64,000 nt of DNA from Deltaproteobacteria bacterium (GTDB taxonomy: Bacteria > Myxococcota_A > Polyangia > Polyangiales > Ga0077539), in the NCBI GenBank assembly GCA_030694465.1, contig JAUXYJ010000058.1:1-64000 (forward strand), given 5' to 3'. Made by a program: the position numbers and the translations under genes. The notes beneath the pieces are model-generated. The model made no database searches and was not told the DNA's origin. It worked only from the letters and a program-made list of their open reading frames with translations. Below are positions 27,601-35,900 of this stretch, piece by piece (position 1 is the first letter of the stretch; each line of letters opens with the position of its first letter).

Positions 27601-28193
27601 TGCAGGGCATCTGCGCTCTGTGCGGCGGGTGATCGCTCAAGCAATCGACGCAGCGTGCTGGCAAGAATGTTTCGCTCTGCGGCCGAGGGCGCGGGCGCAC
27701 CTTTCGCGACCGCTTCGAGGGTCGCGCGCACTCCGCCGATGACGCGCTCGGCGTCTGCGTCGGCTTCGCGGGCGCGGGTCCATGCTCTGAGCGCACGGGC
27801 GAGCGCGGGGAGCACATCGGGAGGCGCGGCGGCGGTGCGTTCGGGGGTGAGAGCGAGGCCCTCAAGCACATGCAATACACAGTCAATGGCTGCAGAAAAC
27901 TGCTGCAGCGTCGCGAATGGAGGGTCCCCCTGCGTAGCCCACCCGAGCCACCGCATGAGGCTCTGTTCTCTGCTCTCTGCGTCGCGCGCGTTCGAGACCG
28001 AGATCCACAGCGAGGTGACCGGGTCGTCGTCGAAGCGATCGGTGAATCGCAGCAAAAACAGCGCATCTTCGTTGAGAAACAGCGGCTCAGACGAGGGTGA
28101 CTCGAGCGTCGCAGTGCTGCGCACGCCCGATCGATAGCCCGGAGGCCGGATCGACGATGGAGGACTTGACTTGGGGGCGTCTGAAGTACTCAC
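24699..28193 (-). CDS. giant Ser/Thr protein kinase with ~860-residue N-terminal region
   Basis: About 1164 residues. The eukaryotic-like kinase domain occupies the C-terminal 300 (from about residue 870): glycine loop LGPLGSAAEGGMAATW, Lys in VVVKLLPW, catalytic HRDVKPGN, APE region GTPGYLAPE, and closing DVYALG. The Mg-binding motif reads VIDLGIS: DLG rather than DFG. The upstream 860 residues are helical, Ala/Leu/Arg-rich, HEAT/ARM-like in places, with no membrane segment, so this is a cytosolic kinase, unlike the usual N-kinase/TM/C-sensor order. The start is uncertain: GTG 28193 and TTG 28205 avoid running into the divergent GNAT gene, whereas the open frame reaches 28508. Confidence 0.82.
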   Translation of the reverse strand: MSTSDAPKSSPPSSIRPPGYRSGVRSTATLESPSSEPLFLNEDALFLLRFTDRFDDDPVTSLWISVSNARDAESREQSLMRWLGWATQGDPPFATLQQFSAAIDCVLHVLEGLALTPERTAAAPPDVLPALARALRAWTRAREADADAERVIGGVRATLEAVAKGAPAPSAAERNILASTLRRLLERSPAAQSADALQILTALDPTAPVLAPFAESMMDLLLLDGDLRGEFDPALAECATMPWWPNALRLGIESVGRGAMRSARLLSALSAHPYVVDALGPATQRAIREVFPKAIAHSRFAVWSRAARAAGRLAGVLPGIGPMLDVMLEPSSPATIRRRAHAALGSLSPLASESLLQRKANIEHEQPEAWQLAALSIALPDACDAHDDRWMDRAQTLAAQGGPETWTQLALALREISARSENLAHAASAITESLKTQINQHRPASPAETESADRAHAIIHRVWEQDGEATPWQLLVVAARKAADTPSHPAIAGAVEEFIAHTEQSVASALRAVGLDYARAAARAGVVLEELLDLVIDGDMTVVAERISDAAARQSALDYAEALRSKLLRTTWTGLRRPTPMTTTWRRWLLRSAAVLSRVESSAISLNERERVTRSQVLETLERVADDPAMRSASLQRYVVATIVELADSLRPRLGDTSALIVVAWMALRTGETPAHNRVRRSFEGVSQEAIDKLYFALDKLAKNKRATPKDLLDLAESATPRTRMGVALTALAGALTDLDGRKAEQHWSGLPKLDLDPIAKLADELARCREHAIEGLTIDESAPNSSGETLGDRAARLNRALTSTSLKFVDSARRAEIVEQYVSDLSLLSEAIATACGPIAGPVVRATLARALVLIRTQASQIADESGEGVRFIGRLKVLGPLGSAAEGGMAATWLAEGPAPGKRVVVKLLPWDRYTGGDAETTRKLFEGEMARLASLVHPNVVSIVDAGFVDEGAYIAVELIPGASLETILREVGAIDLRFLQLILRDAARGLAHMHAHGMVHRDVKPGNIMVQLDGLNGPLTAESLGRAQFVRAVVIDLGISTDIDQELDDNEEGLVGTPGYLAPEIARGFPSVSAALDVYALGVVAFEALTGENPFLEGDPELMTILVRHGTMHMPIERLSSALRERTAMISLLQEMTSLAPEKRPTMRDFLTRWVSAVRG

Positions 28194-28377
28194 CGAAGAA
28201 ATCAAAGTATCGCATGGGGTTCGCAACAGACCGCAAATTCGCCGACCGAATTCGTAGCGTTCGGTGCTGTGGTTTGTCGCGTTCAGTGAGTGTTCGTGTG
28301 GGGAATCGTGCGACGGATGTGACGTCACCTTGCGGACACGAGCCACGGATTTGTGGTGAACATACGCGCGAGCTTTG

Positions 28378-28923
28378 ATGTTTCGAATCCCCGTAGATCC
28401 CACGCTCGATCTGGTGCTGCTTGAGCCTCGACACGCGCCGATTCTCTTCGCGCTCATCGATGAAAATCGTGCGCACTTGCGGCGCTTTCTGCCGTGGGTA
28501 GACACCACGCAGTCGCCGCAAGATTCGGCCGTGTTTATTCATAGCTGTCTTGAGCAGTTCGCGCGGGGCACCGCGGTCAACGTGGCCCTCTTCTCGGGCC
28601 CTGCGCTTGTGGGGCTCTGCGGCACACACGCGATTCACTGGGGCAGTCGACGCGCCGAGCTGGGCTACTGGATCAGCAGCGCGTGGCAAGGTCGCGGCCT
28701 GATGACCCGCGCGGTGCGTGCCCTGTCCGCGTACTTGTTCTTCTCGCACGGGCTCCATCGACTTGAGATCCGCGCCGCGAGCGACAACCAAAAATCGCGC
28801 GCCGTCGCAGAGCGCCTAGGCTTTGTCCTTGAGGGCACCTTGCGCGAGGCCGAGTGGCTCTACGATCGCTACGTAGACCACGCGCTCTATGCGATTTTGC
28901 AGCGAGATTTTCAGTCATCGTGA
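28378..28923 (+). CDS. GNAT-family N-acetyltransferase, RimJ/RimL-like
   Basis: 181 residues. The arrangement is that of ribosomal-protein-alanine acetyltransferases: LLEPRHAPILFALIDENRAHLRRFLPWVD at the N terminus, a GALVGLCGTHAIHW-like core strand, the acetyl-CoA loop in ELGYWISSAWQGRGLMTRAV (Q/R-G-x-G/A), and SDNQKSRAVAERLGFVLEGTLREAE (N-x-x-S-xxxAExLGF) plus final VDHALYAIL. It transfers acetyl from acetyl-CoA to an amino group; the physical substrate is unknown. ATG 28378 is preferred over the adjoining TTG. It overlaps the convergent deacetylase by 13 bases and diverges from the giant kinase over about 185 bases. Confidence 0.85.
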   Translation: MFRIPVDPTLDLVLLEPRHAPILFALIDENRAHLRRFLPWVDTTQSPQDSAVFIHSCLEQFARGTAVNVALFSGPALVGLCGTHAIHWGSRRAELGYWISSAWQGRGLMTRAVRALSAYLFFSHGLHRLEIRAASDNQKSRAVAERLGFVLEGTLREAEWLYDRYVDHALYAILQRDFQSS

Positions 28924-30080
28924 GCGCGTGCGCTCGCGTCTTCGGTGCGCACTTGTCCTGAGGGGGCCAACGCCGCGTCCGACTCGCCCCCGCCCATCCC
29001 AGAGATGCCCTGATGGGCGCTCGCGTTGGCGTCGCCATTCGCTGTGGCGTCTCGGTCGGTGGTGCCTCGACCGTGGCGCTCTGCGGCGCTGCGTGCGGCC
29101 TGAATCAGCGGCAAACGCTCACGCGCACCCTCGATAAACTCTGCCGCGTTGACGATGCGATACGGCATGCGATGCGTGCGCTCACGGTCACGGTTCTCGG
29201 TGGCAATCCAGCGGAGGATCATGTCGGCCGCGCGGACGCTCCATGCGTGCGTGTCATGGAGCAAGACGGTCCCGCCGGCCATGTTTCCGAGCAGCCGAAT
29301 GACGTTCATCGCGACCCCTTGCGCGTCGCCTACCATCTGCCAATCGTGCGAATCGACAGACCACAGCGAGAGCTCATAGCCCTTGGTGTGCAAGTGCCGC
29401 TGCATGTCTTCGGAGTACGAGCCGTAGGGCGGCCTAAACAAGTGCGGACGCTGGCCGATGATCTCTTCGATCAGGTCCGCGTTGTGCTCGATTTCTCGCA
29501 CCGTTCGATCCCGCGAGAGGTTGGCCATGTTGGGATGCGAGACCGTGTGATTGCCAATCACGTGCCCTCTGCGAAAGGTCTCGAGCAACAGATTGCGCGC
29601 GCGGGTCCGTAGCGGCTCTTCGCTGGTCGAGAGCCTCCAGCCACAGACAAAAAACACGGCCTTCACGCCATGCCGATCCAAAATGGGGAGCAGCCGATCG
29701 GTGGTCCCAGGGTTGGGGCCGTCGTCGAAGGTAAAGAGCACTTCGCGTGCGTTTGGCCTGCCCAATGCGAGATCCCAGGCGGTGCGAAGGTGGGCCTCGG
29801 GGTTGAGCAGCGCGGGTGGCCAGCGGGTCGCCACGCTGCCATCGCGGGCCCCTCCGTCGCGCGCGATGACCGTGGCAACGGGTCTTACGCCGCCGTCCGC
29901 GGTGCGCGCTGCGATCACGCGCACGGTGCGTCCTGCGTCTGCGGCCGTTGTGGTCGCCCAAAGCTGCTGCATGGGGTTGCGGCTGCCCTGGAGCGCCATC
30001 CATGCGCCAATGCCTACCGCGGCAAGCGCAGAGAGCGATGCGACGGCCCGAAACAACGCCGAATGAGAGCTACGCGCCAC
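28911..30080 (-). CDS. NodB-type polysaccharide deacetylase
   Basis: 389 residues. A short N-terminal membrane anchor or signal (SLSALAAVGIGAWMAL) precedes a Thr/Ala/Gly-rich spacer, then the NodB domain from about residue 112: motif 1 TFDDGPN, motif 2 GHVIGNHTVSHP (H-x4-H metal ligands), motif 3 RPPYGSY, motif 4 LWSVDSHDW and motif 5 LLHDTH. All catalytic residues are intact, so it should remove N- or O-acetyl groups from peptidoglycan or an exopolysaccharide. The tail of about 60 residues is Ala/Gly/Asp-rich and disordered. Start is GTG at 30080. Confidence 0.85.
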   Translation of the reverse strand: MARSSHSALFRAVASLSALAAVGIGAWMALQGSRNPMQQLWATTTAADAGRTVRVIAARTADGGVRPVATVIARDGGARDGSVATRWPPALLNPEAHLRTAWDLALGRPNAREVLFTFDDGPNPGTTDRLLPILDRHGVKAVFFVCGWRLSTSEEPLRTRARNLLLETFRRGHVIGNHTVSHPNMANLSRDRTVREIEHNADLIEEIIGQRPHLFRPPYGSYSEDMQRHLHTKGYELSLWSVDSHDWQMVGDAQGVAMNVIRLLGNMAGGTVLLHDTHAWSVRAADMILRWIATENRDRERTHRMPYRIVNAAEFIEGARERLPLIQAARSAAERHGRGTTDRDATANGDANASAHQGISGMGGGESDAALAPSGQVRTEDASARAHDD

Positions 30081-30198
30081 GTGAGTGCAATCCGACGCTG
30101 GCCATAGCCCAACGGGGAGGACAAAGAAAGTTCTCGCCCACCCCTAGCGCACGCACAAGATGCGCGAGAGAAGGGCTCTTGCGAGCAAATTCGCTCAG

Positions 30199-30735
30199 CT
30201 ATTTCTCTGCTCTGCACAGCGAGTCCGCCCTCTTGATCAGCGTCGGAATCCTAAAGTCCCCGTGCATGCTCGCGATGGAGTCCGCCGCGGTCTTCGCGTC
30301 ACAGCCCGCCGCGGTCACGTAGAGCGGCTTGTGAGACTGACCGCGGACGACCTCGTGTCGTACGGATTCGGTGCCCACAAACGCGGTCTTGGCCACGCCG
30401 ATCACAGGGACACTCGCTCCGAGGGCACGCCAGAGACGCTCGCCTAGGCCCGCGATGTTTTCGCCTAGCCACACGTATCCGTCAATCACGACGCCCGCGA
30501 GGGGAACAGGCGCTTGGGCGAGCGCGGTGAGCAAACACGGCAGCTCACGCTTAAAGAACGCCCCAGGTTCGTAGTCGGCGACCTCAGGGTGTCGTGAGAT
30601 CACGTCATGCGCGGATGCGCTGTCTTGCCAAGACTTGAAGTACACTGCAGCGATCACCGCGTGGGCACGCTGTGGTGCGCCTTCGCGGTAGTCGACATCG
30701 AGCACAACCCAGTGCGGCACCGAAGAGCTCTTCAT
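30199..30735 (-). CDS. compact endonuclease V-like protein
   Basis: 178 residues from ATG 30735. It aligns by eye with endonuclease V (Nfi), which cleaves DNA 3' of deoxyinosine, or RNA inosine: VVLDVDYREG...AHAVIAAVYFKSW (catalytic Asp), DYEPGAFFKRELPCLLTAL (catalytic Glu), VIDGYVWLG (catalytic Asp), PVIGVAKTAF and KPLYVTAAG...LIKRADSL. It is shorter than the usual 210-230 residues: the N-terminal helix is missing, the VDGHGxxHPRRxG loop is changed to IDGYVWLGENIAGLG, and the usual GHR near the C terminus reads AGCD. The three acidic residues remain, so activity is plausible with altered substrate recognition. Confidence 0.68.
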   Translation of the reverse strand: MKSSSVPHWVVLDVDYREGAPQRAHAVIAAVYFKSWQDSASAHDVISRHPEVADYEPGAFFKRELPCLLTALAQAPVPLAGVVIDGYVWLGENIAGLGERLWRALGASVPVIGVAKTAFVGTESVRHEVVRGQSHKPLYVTAAGCDAKTAADSIASMHGDFRIPTLIKRADSLCRAEK

Positions 30736-30840
30736 GGAGCGTCTGTGATGGACCCGCGAGGGAGAAATGAAAAGCGGCAGCAAGGATGGCGTGGGGGGGG
30801 AACGCCGCAGCTTGCTGCCGCCGAGAAGGTATACTTCACG

Positions 30841-31020
30841 ATGCGTGCCAACGACGCGAGCCGTTCGACACTTGCCGAATTTGCAGAACTTAAGCGATAT
30901 GACCGTTTTGACTTAGAGTCGACAATTGCAAATGTGAAAGACCATTACATTCATGCATGCATTGCACGACATTGCACGAGGTCTCTTATCGGGCACGAAA
31001 TCGATCTGTTGACGCGATGA
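30841..31020 (+). CDS. possible 59-residue small protein in a lower-GC patch
   Basis: ATG 30841 opens a 59-codon frame (MRANDASRSTLAEFAELKRY... to LLTR). The stretch 30841-30990 is visibly more A/T-rich than its surroundings and contains two copies of CATTGCACGA (near 30958 and 30969). The frame overlaps the 3' end of the convergent peptidase gene by 35 bases. No ribosome site is clear. It may be a real small protein, a gene remnant or non-coding; the intergenic span 30736-30985 holds nothing else. Confidence 0.25.
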   Translation: MRANDASRSTLAEFAELKRYDRFDLESTIANVKDHYIHACIARHCTRSLIGHEIDLLTR

Positions 31021-31948
31021 GCGCCTGGGCGATGCCTGGCTCGTGCATCGAGTGACCCGCGTCGGGGATGATCATGAGCTCGGCCTCGGGCCACGCGCGA
31101 TGGAGCGCCCAGGCGCTCTCGACGGGGCAGATTACGTCGTAGCGTCCCTGAACGATCACCCCGGGGATGTCCTTGAGCTTGTGCGCGTTCGTCAGGAGCC
31201 AGCCATCGTGCTCGAAGAAGCCCTTGTTGACGAAGTAGTGGCACTCGATCCGGGCAAACGCCTCAGCGAAGTGATCCGCTCCAAAGCGTTGCGCCACGTT
31301 TGCGTCGGGCCGGAGCCTGCTCGTGGTGCCCTCCCAAATACTCCACGCCTTGGCGGCCTCGAGCCTCACAGCCGCGTCTTCGCTGGTGAGCCGTTTGTGA
31401 AAAGCCGTGAGCAAATCGCCACGCTCTTCTTCGGGGATGACCGCGATGTACTTCTCCCACGCGTCCGGAAAAATCGCGCTGCACCCGCGCTGGTAAAACC
31501 AGTCGATCTCTTGCTGTCTGAGCAAGAAGATCCCGCGCAGCACGAGCTCGGTCACGCGCTTGGGGTGCGTCTCGGCGTAGCTCAGCGCGAGGGTTGACCC
31601 CCACGACCCTCCGAAGACCTGCCAGCGCTCGATCGCCAAGTGTGCGCGCAATCGCTCGATGTCCGCGACGAGGTCCCAGGTGGTGTTCTCTTCGAGAGAC
31701 GCGTAGGGAGTGCTCTGGCCACACCCGCGCTGGTCGAAGAGCACGATGCGATAGGCGCTTGGGTCGAAAAATCGCCGGTATTTCGCGTCGCTTCCGCCCC
31801 CAGGGCCGCCATGCAAAAACACCACAGGCTTGCCCTTGGGGTTGCCGCTCTCTTCAAAGTACAGCTCGTGAAGGGCAGACACACGCAGTCGTCCTCTGCG
31901 GTAGGGCTCGTGTGCGGGATAGAGCATTGCTTCAGTGGGAGGTGCCAT
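30986..31948 (-). CDS. pip: proline iminopeptidase (peptidase S33, alpha/beta hydrolase)
   Basis: 320 residues, the usual family length. It removes N-terminal proline from peptides in the cytosol. The opening MLYPAHEPYRRGRLRVSALHELYFEE, HGGPGGG oxyanion loop, DQRGCGQS and nucleophile elbow GGSWGS (Ser near residue 116) are all diagnostic of proline iminopeptidase rather than a generic hydrolase. The catalytic Asp lies in VQGRYDVICP and the His in DAGHSMHEPG. ATG at 31948. It stands alone on this strand between a possible small gene and the divergent DTW gene. Confidence 0.92.
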   Translation of the reverse strand: MAPPTEAMLYPAHEPYRRGRLRVSALHELYFEESGNPKGKPVVFLHGGPGGGSDAKYRRFFDPSAYRIVLFDQRGCGQSTPYASLEENTTWDLVADIERLRAHLAIERWQVFGGSWGSTLALSYAETHPKRVTELVLRGIFLLRQQEIDWFYQRGCSAIFPDAWEKYIAVIPEEERGDLLTAFHKRLTSEDAAVRLEAAKAWSIWEGTTSRLRPDANVAQRFGADHFAEAFARIECHYFVNKGFFEHDGWLLTNAHKLKDIPGVIVQGRYDVICPVESAWALHRAWPEAELMIIPDAGHSMHEPGIAQALIASTDRFRAR

Positions 31949-32094
31949 GTTTTGGGTGACAGCTTACTACACACCGCACATTTGCTGATCGCACGCGAGC
32001 ACATGCGCAGAACCGTGGTAGGCAAGGGCCCTTCGCGCGCGACGCCAAAGTGCATTTACGCGCGCCTGCTCATTGCCAACTCGTTAAGACCGTC

Positions 32095-32886
32095 ATGACT
32101 CAGTCACCTGCTACTCCTGCCTCCGCTGTCACCGCTGTCGACCTCGTACGCGACCGCATCGAGCGCCTCTCACCCAAGGTTCGTGTGCTGGTCTTGCAGC
32201 ACCCGCAAGAGCAAGACACGCTGCTCGGGACCGCGCCTCTGCTCGCCGCTTCGCTGGATAAATCCGTGTTGCGCGTGGGCTTGTCTTGGTCATCCCTCGC
32301 GCACGCCATGGGCGAGACGGACAACCGCTTTGCAGAGCCAGAGCCCAATCGCTGGGCTGTGCTCTATCGTGGATCGATCGGTCGTACGCTCACTGCGCGT
32401 GAGAAGACCGAGCCGTTCTTGCTCTTGGATCGCAAGGGCAAACGCTGCCGACCTGATGAGCTCCCCATCGAAGGGTTTGTGATTCTGGATGGCACGTGGT
32501 CGCAAGCGAAGACCATGTGGTGGCGCAACCCTTGGCTGCTCAAATTGCACCGCGTGCTGCTTCATCCGACGCAGCCCAGCGCGTATGGTCGATTGCGTAA
32601 GCAGCCGTCACCACAGCACATTTCGACACTCGAAGCCGCCGCGCTGACGCTCGATGGCCTCGGCGAAGACCCCGTGATTGGCGAGCAACTTCGCCGCGTG
32701 TTTCGCACGCTGTGCCAGCGCGGTCGTGACGCAAACATCTCGCTCGCGACGGACCCCGAGGCGGCCGACACCCTCGAGACCGTGCAAGCGCTCGGCGCAG
32801 GAAAAACCGCCGCAGAGCACCGCCTCCGCCCCCGCGCGACGCCCGCCAAAGCGCGCAAGAAAAAGCGCGACGACGTAGCGTTCTGA
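32095..32886 (+). CDS. DTW-domain protein (TapT-like tRNA acp3U family), short form
   Basis: 263 residues from ATG 32095. The DTW core is present: VLVLQHPQEQD near the start and VILDGTWSQAKTMWWRNPWL, with the DGTWSQA signature near residue 140, followed by RLRKQPSPQHISTLEA. Family members transfer a 3-amino-3-carboxypropyl group from S-adenosylmethionine to uridine in tRNA. This copy lacks the N-terminal four-Cys zinc motif (CxxCxxxxxxCxC) found in most members and in the paralogue at 48848. The Lys/Arg-rich tail (RPRATPAKARKKKRDD) could contact RNA. A possible role different from the standard enzyme is inference. Confidence 0.82.
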   Translation: MTQSPATPASAVTAVDLVRDRIERLSPKVRVLVLQHPQEQDTLLGTAPLLAASLDKSVLRVGLSWSSLAHAMGETDNRFAEPEPNRWAVLYRGSIGRTLTAREKTEPFLLLDRKGKRCRPDELPIEGFVILDGTWSQAKTMWWRNPWLLKLHRVLLHPTQPSAYGRLRKQPSPQHISTLEAAALTLDGLGEDPVIGEQLRRVFRTLCQRGRDANISLATDPEAADTLETVQALGAGKTAAEHRLRPRATPAKARKKKRDDVAF

Positions 32887-32963
32887 GCCCCACGGGGCGG
32901 TTTGCGAGCAAACCACTGTAAGTTCCAAAGGATCGCACTCGTTGCGCCATCCGAGGACTCTGC

Positions 32964-35900
32964 ATGCGCCCAAATCTATCCGCTCGACGCTTTGCCACAC
33001 GGTCGATCACCTCGCTCTCTTGGCTCGCGATTGTGAGCTGCAGTGGCGGCTCGCAACACGTGATGACCCCTAACGCCACCGTAGGAGCCCCAGGGGACTC
33101 CGCACGCTCTGGCGCCTTGGCTGCGAACAGCGGCGGAGAGCAGGGCCCCGCGACGCTCCCTGAGGTGTTTCGAGAGCCTGCTTCGAGTACGGGGTCCGTC
33201 CGGACCGAGAGCCAAGACGTCGATGACTCTCGCCGAGGCTTCGACCGTAGTCGCAGCGCGCCCTCGGTGGACACGGCCACCGCCGAGCCGTCGCCAAGCG
33301 CGAGAGCTCCGCAACCTGTGGCGCAGATGCAAGCGCCCCCCGCTCCGCCCCCTGGACGTGCCGCGACCACGCGTCGCCCGTCCAGCGTCGCGACAGGATC
33401 TTCGACGACCCCGACAAGCGCGAGCACCGACGGAGTGGCGCTCGGGGGGGCGATCGCGCAAGAAGAGAGCGCTTCGAACCGAGCGCAAAACGCCCCGGTG
33501 AATGGACAAAACCAGACGCGTGACGAGGTCCCGAGGCAGCGCTCGTGGCAGCAAGCGACGGCGCGTAACAACGCGCTGCGTTTGTCCGTTGGCGACCGAG
33601 ACTCGCTGCCGCTGCGTGGGTTGCAAGTGCGGGCGCAAGTCGATGGGTTTCGCGCGCGGGTCGTGATGGACGCGTATTTTCTCAACGACCGTGGGCGGCA
33701 GCTTGAGGGCACGTTTCAGCTGCGGTTGCCCGAGGGCGCGTCGCCGTACTTCTTTGCGTTTGGATCGAGCGCGTATCGCACGCAAGACGCACAGCAGGCA
33801 TCGATCCCGTTCTTTGCAGCGCCGAGCGCGCAGGGCCTCGGGGTCTCGCCTGACGAGATCCTCCGTCAACGCGCCACCGCGTGGAACGATCCTCGCCAAG
33901 CCCGGATTGTCCCTCGCGAACGCGCGGCGCATGCGTACACCGAGACTGTGCGAGCTCGGGTTGATCCGGCGCTCATGGAGTGGTCGGGCGCGGGGGTGTT
34001 TGAAGCGCGTGTGTTTCCGCTCGAGACCGAGAAGCTCCATCGCATCGTGGTGGCCTACGACGTGACGCTCACACGCGATGGAGAAGATCTCGTTCTGCCA
34101 ATGGATTTGCCCGCAGATGTGCGCGACGTGATCCTCGATGTGGCCGTCGCACAGCACAGCAATAACGCGATTTCGCTCACCCCACGCGTGCCTACACGCA
34201 ACGACGGTGGCTACGTCCTCGCCCGCCTCGACCGCCCCCAAGAGCGCCGCACCATGGTGCGTATCCGTGGCGCTTCACCCACACTCGTGGGCTCAGACGG
34301 AGGGCCCGAGGCTTACTTCTCTACGCAGGTTTCGCCTGTGATTCCTGTGGGAGAAAACATGAACACCGCGGGCTCGGCGGTCTTCATGGTGGACACGTCG
34401 CTCAGCGGACAGCCCGAGAATTTTCGGCGCTGGGCGCAGATCCTCCAGCGTGTCTTGGACACCAACCGTGACAGCATTCGATCGTTCGCGGTGCAGTTCT
34501 TCGACGTCGCGCCGCGCTGGTGGAACCGCTCATTTGTAGAAAATACCCCAGCGAATGTCGCTGCGCTCTTGCGCACCGTCAACGAGCGCTCTCTCCAAGG
34601 CGCGACCGATTTGGGAGCCGCTCTTCAAGAAGCAGCGCGGCCCTCGTTTGCGACACCTCCTAGCCAACGGTGGGACACGTTCTTGCTCTCGGACGCCGCG
34701 GTCACCTGGGGCGAGGCAGACATCACGCGCATCGCGCAGGGGTTTTCGTCTGCAAATCGCGGGAGATTGTTTGCATACAGGGTCGCCACAACGGGTGGCG
34801 GAGATGGCTCTGTGATGGCGCAGCTCGTCCGTCCCTCGGGCGGCGCGGTGTTTACCATCGCGAATGATCAGGACCTTGATCGCGCCGCGACAGCGCATCG
34901 TGCGAGCCCTTGGCGTCTACGCAGCGCGTCGATTGCGGGCGCGAGTGACCTGCTGATTGATGGCGCTCCGACGCATCTTTTTCCGGGTCAAATGCTCACC
35001 GTGGTCGGTCGCGGCAGGCCCACTGCGGGCGCTCCGTTGCAGCTTGAGATCGAGCGCGGTGGGCAGCGTATGCAGGTGCAGGTCGCCCTCGGGGCCACGC
35101 TGTCGAGCAGCTTGGCGCCCCGCGCGTATGGCGAGGTCGCGGTGCAACGTCTCGAAGAGCGAGCGCCTCTCGTAGAGCGTGAAGCCAAGGCTTTTGCTAC
35201 CCATTTTCGCGTGACGGGTCGCACGTGTTCGCTCGTGATGCTCGAGTCCGAGGCAGACTATCAGCGCTTTGGGATCGTCCCCGCGGATGATCTCCGTGTG
35301 GTCAACGCGACCTCCGTACGAGCGCTCGAAGCGCAGAGCGAGTCCGCGACCCAGCAGCTCTTGGGCGACGCGCGCGGAAACTTTTTGCTCTGGCTCGATC
35401 GCCTCGGGAGCACCCCTGGGGCCACGGTGCGTATCACCCGTGCCGTGCGCGATTCGCTTGCGCAATTGCCCGTCAGCGCGTTTGAGATCCCCGCCGAACG
35501 GTTGAGCATTCAGCATGACCGCGCGAGCGAAATGACCGCGACCTTGCGCACGCAACTCGAGCAACCCGAGCTTGGCTACGACGAGATCTCTGCCGAGGCC
35601 GAGCGCCTCCGCGGACAACAACAGAACGCTGACGCGCTTCGCACGCTGAGCTCGCTCGTCGAGCGTCGGCCTGGGGACACAGAGCTCGCACGCGATGTCG
35701 CGTTCTCTGCGAGCTCGTGGGGAATGCCCGTGAGCGCGTACCACTTGCTCCGTCGTGTGCAGTCCCTGCGTCCCGCAGAGCCACAGACGTATCGCTTGCT
35801 CGCCGAGACGCTCGCTTCGATGGGACGCAATGAGCTCGCGATGGCCATGTACGACATCGCGATGGCGAGCGAGTGGGGCCCGCGGAGCCGAGATTTTCAG

